From: JAWKNZ01 sp041391425
Lineage (GTDB): Bacteria; Bdellovibrionota_B; Oligoflexia; Oligoflexales; JAWKNZ01
DNA: 64,000 nt
Direction: 5' to 3'
Assembly: GCA_041391425.1 (NCBI GenBank)
Contig: JAWKNZ010000005.1
Coordinates: 124,001-188,000, forward strand
The notes below the pieces were generated by a model. It was not told where the DNA came from. It saw only the letters and a program-made list of their open reading frames with translations, and searched no databases. The stretch's first letter is position 1, and the number at the start of each line of letters is the position of its first letter. The position numbers were made by a program, and so were the translations under genes. Below, one piece after another: positions 38,162 through 46,296 of this stretch.

Positions 38162-38286
38162 GCAAATTCCCCGTTGTCATCAGATAAGATAAAGCCTTCA
38201 AGCAGAGTTCTCGGAAGGAAAAAATTCAAAATTTAAAAAATGACTTAAAAAAGAGGGAACTTAATTTTAAAAATCCTTTAATTTTA

Positions 38287-38733
38287 CTAAGTTAGAAATT
38301 TACTCCTGTGATGGAACAACAACCCACATTCCTGCAATTTAACCAGAAGTTCTTGATAAATTACATCACTATAGTGGCCCAGAATTTCCAAATATTGACT
38401 GAGTTGTGCGTAACCAAAATTTAAAGATAATGCAGAAGCAGTCAAAACTATTGCACCGCTATCATTGATAGACAATTTGGCCAAACTCATATCTTCATTG
38501 AGTTCCATAATGAAACATAAGATTTCTGGCCATTCTTGCCATTCCAGCTCAAAATAAATGAGTGGATTCACTATAAAGTCGATAACCGTATTATTCATAG
38601 TCACCATCAAAGGATATTCTCTTGAATCTCCTTGCCATCCTGTAACAATAGAAAATTCTCCAATACAGTCATATTTCCAGCCGTAGGCTTCAAGATATCC
38701 TCGCAATTTATGCGGTGTACACACTAATGACAT
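38287..38733 (-). CDS. YbjN-domain protein
   Basis: 148 residues without signal or membrane segment. The pattern LRGYLEAYGWKYDCIGE, then plain beta strands (REYPLMVTMNNTVIDFIV), ILCFIMELNEDMSLAKLSI and a C-terminal helix is that of YbjN/type III chaperone-like fold proteins, which bind other proteins rather than catalyse reactions. ATG 38733. It precedes the Ser/Thr kinase gene, so it could be a partner or target of that kinase (inference from position). Confidence 0.7.
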   Translation of the reverse strand: MSLVCTPHKLRGYLEAYGWKYDCIGEFSIVTGWQGDSREYPLMVTMNNTVIDFIVNPLIYFELEWQEWPEILCFIMELNEDMSLAKLSINDSGAIVLTASALSLNFGYAQLSQYLEILGHYSDVIYQELLVKLQECGLLFHHRSKFLT

Positions 38734-38984
38734 GTTTTAATAGCTCGCCTATCCAAATAGTCCTAATAATAAAAAGCTACCCAGCATCCACGATTTCAGT
38801 ATTGCTTCAGCATAAAATACTTCGCCATTGATAGGCAACTCTGGTACTTTATACTTTGCACCTAAATATCCTACACACTAGATATCTTCTGATAGATTTT
38901 AACCGTAGTATTAAGTTAAAATGTAATTTCAAAATGGTCAAGCATCTCAGTTAAAAATACTAAAATATCGGACGACATAAATTG

Positions 38985-39866
38985 ATGAAGATGACAAGCT
39001 CAGATCACATCCTATACAAATTTTGCCAAAAACATTCTATTGCATTTCACAGTATAAACTATAATCGAGAGAAGCATGATGGTAATGTCAGTGCGATCTT
39101 CTTGCGCCCACTAACACAATGTAAAGGGTTAGCACTTTTTGCACATGCAACTGGAAATGATCATTCATTTCCCCAAGTTACTTTATTTAAAAATTTGCTA
39201 AAAGCAGACTATGCACTCTTTAGTTTTGACCTAGACGGGCATGGATTAAATAGCACCACAAAATTTACCCATAAAAGAATCCGAAGTAGTTTAAGCCAAG
39301 CCGTAAGAGAAGCAAGAAAGCATGAACCAAAACTTCCAATTCATCTAATAGGACAAAGTTTAGGAGGAGCACTTATCTTAGACTACGTCGCTAATAATAA
39401 GCATAATATCCAATCTTTATCATTGATTGGCGTTCCTATTTACCTAACTTTAAAGCCTAATGCATATATAAACGAACTTATCAGCTTGGCTTCACATTCA
39501 ATGAGAAAAGAAATAATAACTTATGGCCCTTGGGGAATAATCCCAGCCTTCGGAGCATTTAAAAGAAATACATTTCCACTAAGGACATTTTCTTCACTAC
39601 CTAGAAGTTCCAAGCTGGAATATGTGGATGAAGTTATGTCAACACTTGAGGATATAAATTTAGTGGAAAGCGCAAAAAAAATTAAGACTCCTACTCTATT
39701 ATGCTACGGAAATCGAGATAAAATAGCACCAGTGGAACATGGAGAGTTGCTTTTTGAAAACCTGAGCGAAAGTCATCTAGTGACAGTTTTCAACGAGACT
39801 CATTTTTCGTTGGGTTTTTCAGAAGAATCCATATCAAAAATAATAAATTGGCTGAATAAACATTGA
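38985..39866 (+). CDS. Alpha/beta hydrolase (S33-type lysophospholipase/esterase)
   Basis: Cytoplasmic alpha/beta hydrolase of about 293 residues. The nucleophile elbow is HLIGQSLGGAL (Ser), the acid is in YGNRDKIAPVEHG (Asp) and the general base in NETHFSLGF (His). ALFAHATGNDHSFPQ near residue 50 holds the oxyanion region and FDLDGHGLNS the usual downstream strand, as in monoacylglycerol-lipase-like enzymes. Start ATG 38985 (a TTG precedes it in frame). It is 13 bases upstream of the amidohydrolase, so both are likely co-transcribed. Substrate not known. Confidence 0.85.
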   Translation: MKMTSSDHILYKFCQKHSIAFHSINYNREKHDGNVSAIFLRPLTQCKGLALFAHATGNDHSFPQVTLFKNLLKADYALFSFDLDGHGLNSTTKFTHKRIRSSLSQAVREARKHEPKLPIHLIGQSLGGALILDYVANNKHNIQSLSLIGVPIYLTLKPNAYINELISLASHSMRKEIITYGPWGIIPAFGAFKRNTFPLRTFSSLPRSSKLEYVDEVMSTLEDINLVESAKKIKTPTLLCYGNRDKIAPVEHGELLFENLSESHLVTVFNETHFSLGFSEESISKIINWLNKH

Positions 39867-39879
39867 GGTTTGAGCAAGA

Positions 39880-40872
39880 ATGGAATCAAATCCTAAAATC
39901 GATATTCATATACACTTGGCTGGTACAGGATGTAACTGTTCTGGTTGTTGGATCAATCCAAAACTAAGAAGACGCTATACTATTAAAGCATTACAAATCT
40001 TACATAAAATTTCAAGCTATCAAATGCAAAACACAATTGATGAAGATTGGGGCAAACGAGTCTCTAACTTAGTTAACGATAGCCATGTTGATTACGGTGT
40101 CGTATTAGGCTTTGACGGAGCTTTTGACCCATCGACAGGCAAAATCGATATGAGCAATTCACAGATGATCATACCGCCTTCTTGGGTCTTTAAATTGTGT
40201 GAGACCTATAACAATTTGTTACCAGGCCCATCAATCAACCCACACGCTCAAGATGCGTTAAGTAAGCTAGAATATTGCATTGAAAAAAAAGCCGTCCTGA
40301 TCAAATGGCTTCCATCCGCACAATTGATAGATCCAGCGAGCCCCAATTTAGCCCAGTTTTATGAAAAAATAGCCTCTTCTGGGATACCATTATTAATTCA
40401 TTGTGGTGGAGAGAAAACATTTGCTTCCCTCAACCCTTCCTTAAACGATGTAGATCGCTTAACATACCCGTTAGAAGCAGGGGTCAAGATTATTTGCGCA
40501 CATTCAGCAACTAAAATTATAGGAAGCAGTGAGGAAGATCAGAGTAAAACACTCGATCACCTATTGGAAAAATATGAGAATCTATGGGTAGACAACTCTG
40601 GGATATGCAACCCTTCACGCTTCTCACATTTACCCAAACTCACGCAAAATCCAATTATAGTAGACCGAACACTCTATGGAAGTGACTGGCCGGTGCCATC
40701 TAATTCTTTTTACTATATTAAAAAGCTTGGGCTTAAAGAAGTTATCCAATTGGAAAAAATAAGAAATTGGATTGACAGAGATATAGAAATAAAAAGAAGG
40801 CATGGTTACCCAGATATAACCCTAACGAGAGCAAATCAAGTGCTTGCTAACCTAGATTATTGGATTAAATAG
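39880..40872 (+). CDS. Amidohydrolase-2 family metal-dependent hydrolase
   Basis: TIM-barrel amidohydrolase: IDIHIHLAG (HxH metal ligands) at the start, LLIHCGGEKTF, KIICAHSATKI and LYGSDWPVPS with the late Asp ligand. An N-terminal Cys cluster (TGCNCSGCWIN) follows the HxH motif directly, an unusual feature that could bind metal. Length 330 residues fits the family. It follows the alpha/beta hydrolase gene after 13 bases; together they suggest breakdown of an ester or amide compound, but no pathway can be named. Confidence 0.85.
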   Translation: MESNPKIDIHIHLAGTGCNCSGCWINPKLRRRYTIKALQILHKISSYQMQNTIDEDWGKRVSNLVNDSHVDYGVVLGFDGAFDPSTGKIDMSNSQMIIPPSWVFKLCETYNNLLPGPSINPHAQDALSKLEYCIEKKAVLIKWLPSAQLIDPASPNLAQFYEKIASSGIPLLIHCGGEKTFASLNPSLNDVDRLTYPLEAGVKIICAHSATKIIGSSEEDQSKTLDHLLEKYENLWVDNSGICNPSRFSHLPKLTQNPIIVDRTLYGSDWPVPSNSFYYIKKLGLKEVIQLEKIRNWIDRDIEIKRRHGYPDITLTRANQVLANLDYWIK

Positions 40873-41182
40873 TTCATTGCATCAATACATATAATTAAAA
40901 ACTATCTAAACCACCATTTACCGAAAAATCAGGATAAAAATCTCTGCAACTCCTAGAACAGAAAGAATCCTAGCCTCTCACTAGGGATAGGGTGACTAAC
41001 ATACAAGCAATAATTTGCTAAGATCATTTGAAAAACAGCTAATAATTCGAATGCTAACATGCAAATCAGAAATATTTATCGCCTATATAAGATCTGCAAC
41101 CATCTAAAAACTTATCATGATTTTTTGATAAATAACGCATAATCAATCCTCAAGATCATAAAAACCATATTACCCTTCTAAC

Positions 41183-41311
41183 ATGAACCCACATATTTTT
41201 AAGAACAAACAAAATATCTCTAATCAAAGAAATCAAAAATTTATTTTAAAAGCAATAGTCATTGGCTTGTGGTTAGGGGTGGGCAACTGTTGGTATCGTC
41301 ACTATAAATAG
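41183..41311 (+). CDS. Possible 42-residue peptide
   Basis: ATG 41183 to TAG 41309-41311 encodes a basic N-terminus and a hydrophobic centre (AIVIGLWLGVGN) ending in WYRHYK. It could be a small membrane peptide. No clear ribosome-binding site and no known relative; it may be chance. Confidence 0.2.
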   Translation: MNPHIFKNKQNISNQRNQKFILKAIVIGLWLGVGNCWYRHYK

Positions 41312-41361
41312 AGAAGCTCCAAAAAACTTTGCAGGACGATATCAATAGTTGTCCAGGCCTA

Positions 41362-41477
41362 TCCACAGCTTCCCATAACTAAGTCGTGGTAATGAATTGC
41401 AGAGGTATTTTACTAACCCAATATTTTTATGCGAAAGCGATATTTCAGTGGTAATGCAAAACTATGGGAGCTGTGGA
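41362..41477. repeat. Long-spaced inverted repeat (TCCACAGCTTCCCAT)
   Basis: Arms TCCACAGCTTCCCATAA at 41362 and CTATGGGAGCTGTGGA ending 41477 are complementary apart from one missing base. The 85-base spacer contains no ORF. The left arm resembles a DnaA box (TATCCACA), and CCCACAGCACCCCACAG occurs about 90 bases later. It may be a remnant MITE or an RNA hairpin. Confidence 0.45.
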
Positions 41478-41901
41478 CTGCCATGGAAAAACATTGAAAT
41501 CATCTGAAAAGTTTTTATTAAAAGCTCCATTCTAACGATGATTCCAACCTTTTCCCACAGCACCCCACAGTAAAATTACTACTGCTATTTAAAAATTTTT
41601 TTGGGTTTGCTATCAAAACAGTCAAACGCTCGTACGAACGAGGGCCTAGGCTTCTTGCTTCTAAAAAACTGGTAAAAAATAGGGTGAAAATCAAAGAAAA
41701 TATGGATTTTATATCTTTTTTTTCTTGACACTTTTTAGCAGGCTAGTAAATCGAGGCGTTATATCTTTCTTTATTTTCTATCTATAAAACTCATATGAGC
41801 TAGTTAACTAGTGCTGCTTCCTTTATCCTTTTTTAATTTTAAAAATCATAAAAACACTTACGAAAAGCAATCCTCAAACGCTTAAAAATCGTGTGTTATA
41901 G

Positions 41902-41935
41902 TCTGTTTTTATCTGATTGAGTCTATAAAAACAGA
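41902..41935 (+). promoter_or_regulatory. Palindrome overlapping leader and ribosome-binding site of the HNH gene
   Basis: TCTGTTTTTAT (41902-41912) and ATAAAAACAGA (41925-41935) are a perfect 11-bp inverted repeat. A possible -10 (TATAGT, 41897-41902) directly precedes it and the AGAGG ribosome-binding site overlaps its right arm. It could be an operator or an RNA hairpin masking the ribosome-binding site. Confidence 0.45.
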
Positions 41936-41945
41936 GGTGAAAGCT

Positions 41946-43101
41946 ATGAGAGAAAGATTGGCCCAACTAAAAAAGTTAACGACCGAAGCGTTGATTTTAA
42001 ATTGTAAAAAGGTGCGTGATAACGAGCGTAAGTCTGAAGTGGCTCTGATTGCTTTTCTTTCTGAGCTTCGTAACCGCTGCGGATTTCTTGACTATGGATA
42101 CAACAGCATTTTTACTTTCTGCCAGCAAGAGTTGGGGCTAGAAGACGGGCCAAGTTATTTACGTATGCAGGTGGCTAAAGTTTGTCAAAAGTTTCCACAA
42201 ATTTTAGAAGAGCTAGAATCTGGTAGGTTGAGCTTATCCTCAGCGGCAAAGCTTAGTCCGGTGCTAACATATGATAACGTTGATGAGCTTTTGACTAGTT
42301 GTGCTGGAAAAAAAGTGAGGGAAGTCGCTCTAATTGTTGGGAGATTAAAACCTGAAACGCCTGTTTCTTCGAGAATCTATCCTATGGGTAGCAAAAAGAA
42401 AGAAAAATCGGTTCCTTTAGATTTGTGTAAAAATAATTCTATCGCTCCTAGTTTAGCACCTAGCATGATGGGTGAAAAAAGCAAAGTAGGAGATAAAGCT
42501 GATAGTTTAGAAAATGTACAAGTTAAGGTTAATTTAGAAGAGCAGTTTTTTAACTTTCGTTTTGTGGCAGGTAAACAGTTAAGAGAAAAATTATTGCGAT
42601 TAGCTGAAGTCATGAATGTTGCCAATATGGAACTTAATCTTGCTGAAATTTTAGAAGAGTCGGTTGATTTAGCTCTGCAACAAAAAGACCCACAATTAAA
42701 AGAAGAGAGAAGGCAAGCTCGTTTGCAAAAGAAAAAATTTGCAGAAAAAGAGCAAAGGAAAGATGAAGGCAAAAAAGCTAAGACCAAAGAGGAGCAAAAT
42801 AAAAAGACGAAAGCAGCCCCAGAAAAAGGTGTTAGAGATAAAGAAGAAATAGAACAAGAGCAACAAAAAGAAAGAGAAAAGAAAAACTTCGTTATATCCC
42901 AAAAATCCGAGCACAGGTTTTAGAGAGGGCTGGTTATCAATGTGAAAAAGTAGGCGTGGATACGGTGTACGGCAAAGACTTGCCTTGAGATAGATCATAT
43001 TGCTCCATTTGCAAGAGGTGGAAATCATGCAATCTCTAATTTGCAGGTCCTTGCAAGGCCATAATTCTAATACAAACAAGAATTTGGTTATGAGTTTATA
43101 G
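41946..43101 (+). pseudogene. HNH endonuclease, C-terminal nuclease domain frameshifted
   Basis: ATG 41946 has AGAGG 8 bases upstream. The intact frame (to 42923) holds the helical domain RNRCGFLDYGYNSIFTFCQQELG, ESGRLSLSSAAKLSP and a long Lys/Glu-rich linker. After GAAAAGAAAAAC the frame shifts: reading on gives KLRYIPKIRAQVLERAGYQC, a second shift gives LEIDHIAPFARGGNHAISNLQVL, and a third gives HNSNTNKNLVMSL with TAG 43099-43101. Those are the zinc/metal motifs of an HNH nuclease of the kind spread in Bdellovibrio-like genomes. Thus the nuclease domain is not made in frame. Codon use (more GAG, TTG, GTT) differs from neighbours. Confidence 0.85.
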
Positions 43102-43283
43102 CTCAGTTCTGGCTAGTAAATTAGTTGGGGGTTTTGCATGCAATTCCTAGAATGAACGAGCTTATCTGGGATCTGAAGTTTGATTGGTTATGAGTTTATA
43201 GCTCAGAAAATTCTGGTTAATAAATTATCTAGGTGTTTGCTGTGGTTCCTAGGATGAACGAGTATCGGGATCTGAAATTTTTG
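43084..43283 (+). repeat. Tandem duplication of about 100 bases at the end of the HNH gene
   Basis: TTGGTTATGAGTTTATAGCT at 43084 recurs at 43184, and the following 75 bases (TTCTGG, TAAATTA, CCTAG-ATGAACGAG, GGGATCTGAA) also match with point differences. The unit includes the last five codons and stop of the HNH gene and the first bases of a family A end. Confidence 0.8.
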
Positions 43284-43380
43284 AAACACTAGTATTTTCA
43301 CCGGATTCAGTTCATCGGTGCTAACCGCTAGAGGTGAGAAACCGCAGTGTACAACATGTTGGCCAATCAACTCTGAATCT
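43266..43380 (+). repeat. Family A MITE, partial copy A3
   Basis: Left end CGGGATCTGAAATTTTTGAA, then TAGTATTTTCACCGGATTC and CGCAGTGTACAACATGTTGG match family A; the right third is missing or diverged. It lies just after the tandem duplication. Confidence 0.65.
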
Positions 43381-43405
43381 ATCATCCGCCAGAACCTACT
43401 GACTA

Positions 43406-44407
43406 TTAGATTCTTATAGCATCGATCTCTTCTATGACATCTTTTGCAGATGACTGCTTGCGTAACTCAGAAAACATTCCACCCAAAACAGGAGTCATAT
43501 TTCTACGACTTCCTTCAATAAATGCGATTTGTACCCAATTATCCAAGCGGGCCAAATGGCGAGCAACAAGTGCAGCATGATTCGGCAAGTAACTCATAAT
43601 TAATCTTCTCGACAACTCTGACAAAGTCGTATTTCGCGAAATTGCAAAATAAAATAAATGCTCAAACCTTGGATGTGATATTTTAGGTGGAACAGCTACC
43701 ATATGATTTAGGGCGCGAATACAGGTGAAAACGTTCAATTTCACCATTGTCAATTGCCTTAGTTCATCAACGGGAGCTTGCGCTAAGTACTCCAAAAAAT
43801 CGGCTGTAGCTTGTTTTGAATTCAATGCTATCATAGCCGAAGCAAAAGAGTCTGAATTTGTGCGAAAAAGTCCTAAGCGCAGCAAAGAGTATAATCCCTT
43901 CAATTGATTTGCTGCTACAGCAGATGGAAATTGAGGAGAAGACAAAATTTCATCAATATCGTTTTTTTCTATAGCCACAGTCAAGTGACGATCAATAGCA
44001 GCTCCCATTGTTTTTGTAGAAAAAGTTCCAGCAATATACCAAGATAAATCTCTCGCCAACTTTCTCTCTGATTGGATCAATAAATCAAATGTTTCCTCAG
44101 GTTTTTCTGGCTGAGTTGCTTGATAAATATTCACGGCATTTACTAATTGAGGTCTATCCCATTGCCTATAATGATTAGCTATACTCAACTGAACAAGTAA
44201 AGCTGCCTCCTTCTCTTTGTTTAAACGCCTTATTAAATCCTTCCCATCATTGAGGGTCTTTCCTCCGTAATTAATAGAGGCATCGACAATTTTCTCTAAG
44301 GGTAAGCTAGCATTTAATAAAGGCGGTTTATCAGCACGATCATCACCAGTCAAACTAACACAAGATAAAGGTATTATGCTTATTAAAAGGGTAAAAACGC
44401 GAATCAT
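43406..44407 (-). CDS. Unrecognised helical lipoprotein
   Basis: Signal peptide with lipobox IIPLSCVSL (Cys about residue 16). The mature 317 residues are almost entirely helical with repeated pairs such as KEAALLVQLSIANHYRQW and GLYSLLRLGLFRTNS, resembling HEAT or TPR-like solenoid repeats, and end in AKDVIEEIDAIRI. No catalytic motif is seen. It lies alone between family A copies A3 and A4. No family recognised. Confidence 0.65.
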   Translation of the reverse strand: MIRVFTLLISIIPLSCVSLTGDDRADKPPLLNASLPLEKIVDASINYGGKTLNDGKDLIRRLNKEKEAALLVQLSIANHYRQWDRPQLVNAVNIYQATQPEKPEETFDLLIQSERKLARDLSWYIAGTFSTKTMGAAIDRHLTVAIEKNDIDEILSSPQFPSAVAANQLKGLYSLLRLGLFRTNSDSFASAMIALNSKQATADFLEYLAQAPVDELRQLTMVKLNVFTCIRALNHMVAVPPKISHPRFEHLFYFAISRNTTLSELSRRLIMSYLPNHAALVARHLARLDNWVQIAFIEGSRRNMTPVLGGMFSELRKQSSAKDVIEEIDAIRI

Positions 44408-45031
44408 TTATTTTCCTTTTATGAATTAATTCTTCTTCCTATTCATACTAATATAATAATGAACATAAGTTAAGTTTTCCACAAATTAAATGCTCAAAAA
44501 AAATACTAAATGCTTGAATGTCTTTATATTTATATCTTTAAACTCGAAAATGCTCAAAATTCATATGAATATAATAATATATATCAATGAGACAAACTCA
44601 CAAAACAAGGCGCACGGGCATCGCTACTCTAGGAGAAGGCTTTGCGACTATTTTCCGACGGAAAATGACGCAGCCCTGCTAAGACTTTAAGAACCAAAAA
44701 AAATCTTCTTAAATTTAGCTCAATTCAAACAGAACTCCATAGACGGATAGCAAGTTTTTTGCCACTTAATTATTTATTACAAGATACTGCACCAAAGCTA
44801 ATCTAAATCTAAAGCTTATAACCAGGATCTGAAATTTTTGAAAAACTGTAGTATTTTCACCGGATTCGAAGCTCGGTCGGGTGCTAGGCGCGAGGAGAAG
44901 GGAAACTGCAGTGTACATGTCGGTACATGAGGATTTCCTGACGACGAAGCAACGACGCAACCAGCTAGAAATTCGGATCCGGGTTATAAACAATAAGAAC
45001 TGCACGACATAGATAGGAAGGCCCTCAACAG
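44408..45031. other. Intergenic region with family A copy and a short hairpin
   Basis: AT-rich. Contains ATTTTCC-GAC-GGAAAAT, a 7-bp stem with a triloop at 44650-44666, followed after about 35 bases by an A-rich run, and then element A4. The short open frames here are not judged to be genes. Confidence 0.5.
44817..44988 (+). repeat. Family A MITE, best complete copy A4
   Basis: 172 bases from TATAACCAGGATCTGAAATT to AAATTCGGATCCGGGTTATA; the two ends are 20-bp imperfect inverted repeats with TA at the outside. The middle has GGTGCTAGGCGCGAGGA, GTGTACATGTCGGTACATGA and GACGACGAAGCAACGACGCA. It serves as reference for A1, A2, A3 and A5. Confidence 0.92.
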
Positions 45032-46105
45032 ATGTGTTCATTTAACAATCACAACGTTAGATCTTATGCCGTAATCTTATTCTGCATCCTTTCTTTTATA
45101 GAATTCCAAAGTGCATTTGCTATCACTATTATGACCTACAATACAGAAAACTTATTTGATATCGATGACAATCCTAGCAAACAAGATGAAAGCTATCTTC
45201 CACTTAACAAAAAAAAGAAAGAATTTTGCACCTCAATACCTGTACGCAAGTGGAAAGAAACATGCTTAAATTTGAATTGGGATCGAGAAAAGTTAAGAGT
45301 AAAAATAAAAAGATTATCCCAAGTTATCACATCTTGCTGCGAAGGATTCGGCCCCGATATCTTGGTTTTACAAGAAGTCGAAAATAAAAAAGTTCTTGAG
45401 CTGTTACGAAGGCAACTGAATCTATCATCGGTTTATAAACCTGGGATACTCATAAATTCTGACGATCCTAGAGGCATAAATATAGCGGTCCTAACAAAAC
45501 TATCCATAATAGACAAACCGATCCTATATCCCATTCCATTTATCGCAACAGGAAAAAATAAAATCTTACATAGCCGTGGAATTCTACGTGTCGATATTAA
45601 AAACATAGCTAATTATAGAACCAATAAGGAACAGGTATTTTCGATTCTTGCTGTTCATTTTCCATCAAACCGCCATGCTCACAGTTACCGCCTACAGGCA
45701 ATGAGGTTTCTCACAAAAATTGCAAAAGGGTTACCACAAGATCACATAGTAATTGCCGCTGGTGATTTCAATAATACGCAAAAAGAAGAAAACCAATTCA
45801 AATTATACAAAAACTTCTCCCAGCAATATTGGACAGTTTCTCATCTATTAGACCTAGAAAACCCATCCAAGATCTTAGGCACACATTATCTTACTACTAA
45901 AAATCAATGGTCATTTCTTGACACGATCTTAATTAGAAATTCCGATATTCAAGCAAAGAAATTAAAGATTAAATCAATACAAATCATCAACACCATCGAG
46001 AATCAAATCAATGAATATGGACAACCTATAGGTTTTCTAAATGCAGCACAACAACCTCATGGAGTCTCTGATCATCTACCAATGTTGTTAACATTAATAC
46101 TTTGA
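45032..46105 (+). CDS. Exported endonuclease/exonuclease/phosphatase (EEP) family hydrolase
   Basis: Signal peptide (SYAVILFCILSFIEF then SAFA), so it acts outside the cytoplasm. The EEP fold motifs are in order: MTYNTENLFD (Asn ligand), VLQEVEN (metal Glu), AVHFPSN, AGDFNN (catalytic Asp/Asn), SFLDTILI and GVSDHLPM (final Asp-His). Substrate may be extracellular DNA, RNA or a phosphorylated lipid. The A4 element ends only 43 bases before the start, so the promoter may lie in or before the element. Length 357 residues. Confidence 0.88.
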   Translation: MCSFNNHNVRSYAVILFCILSFIEFQSAFAITIMTYNTENLFDIDDNPSKQDESYLPLNKKKKEFCTSIPVRKWKETCLNLNWDREKLRVKIKRLSQVITSCCEGFGPDILVLQEVENKKVLELLRRQLNLSSVYKPGILINSDDPRGINIAVLTKLSIIDKPILYPIPFIATGKNKILHSRGILRVDIKNIANYRTNKEQVFSILAVHFPSNRHAHSYRLQAMRFLTKIAKGLPQDHIVIAAGDFNNTQKEENQFKLYKNFSQQYWTVSHLLDLENPSKILGTHYLTTKNQWSFLDTILIRNSDIQAKKLKIKSIQIINTIENQINEYGQPIGFLNAAQQPHGVSDHLPMLLTLIL

Positions 46106-46144
46106 AGCAAGAATTTAATTTTTAGCCTGTATCTATTATCAATT

Positions 46145-46263
46145 GTAACTATTCAGCGTATCTCTTCCCTTCAATATGTCGCTTGATATATCGTCATCCT
46201 CATATGGATGACGGGCAGTCAAGGCTTTGAATCGATCAGATAAAAAATACGCTGAATAGTTAC
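46145..46263. repeat. Family C (IS66-like) MITE, short copy C2
   Basis: Ends GTAACTATTCAGCGTATC ... GCTGAATAGTTAC, flanked by a perfect 8-bp duplication TATCAATT (46137-46144 and 46264-46271). The internal long hairpin of C1 and C3 is here reduced to CGTCATCCTCATATGGATGA. Confidence 0.92.
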
Positions 46264-46296
46264 TATCAATTTATTTGATACTACTAAGGGAAAGGA

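Larger units (their letters stand above)
40873..41901. other. Gene-poor island upstream of the HNH pseudogene
   Basis: About 1 kb without a convincing gene. It holds a possible 42-codon ORF (41183-41311), a 15-bp inverted repeat around 41362-41477, a T-rich segment and a palindrome CGCTCGTACGAACGAG at about 41630. It has neither rRNA nor tRNA. Its base composition is less uniformly AT-rich than elsewhere, as if it came in from another source. Confidence 0.5.
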
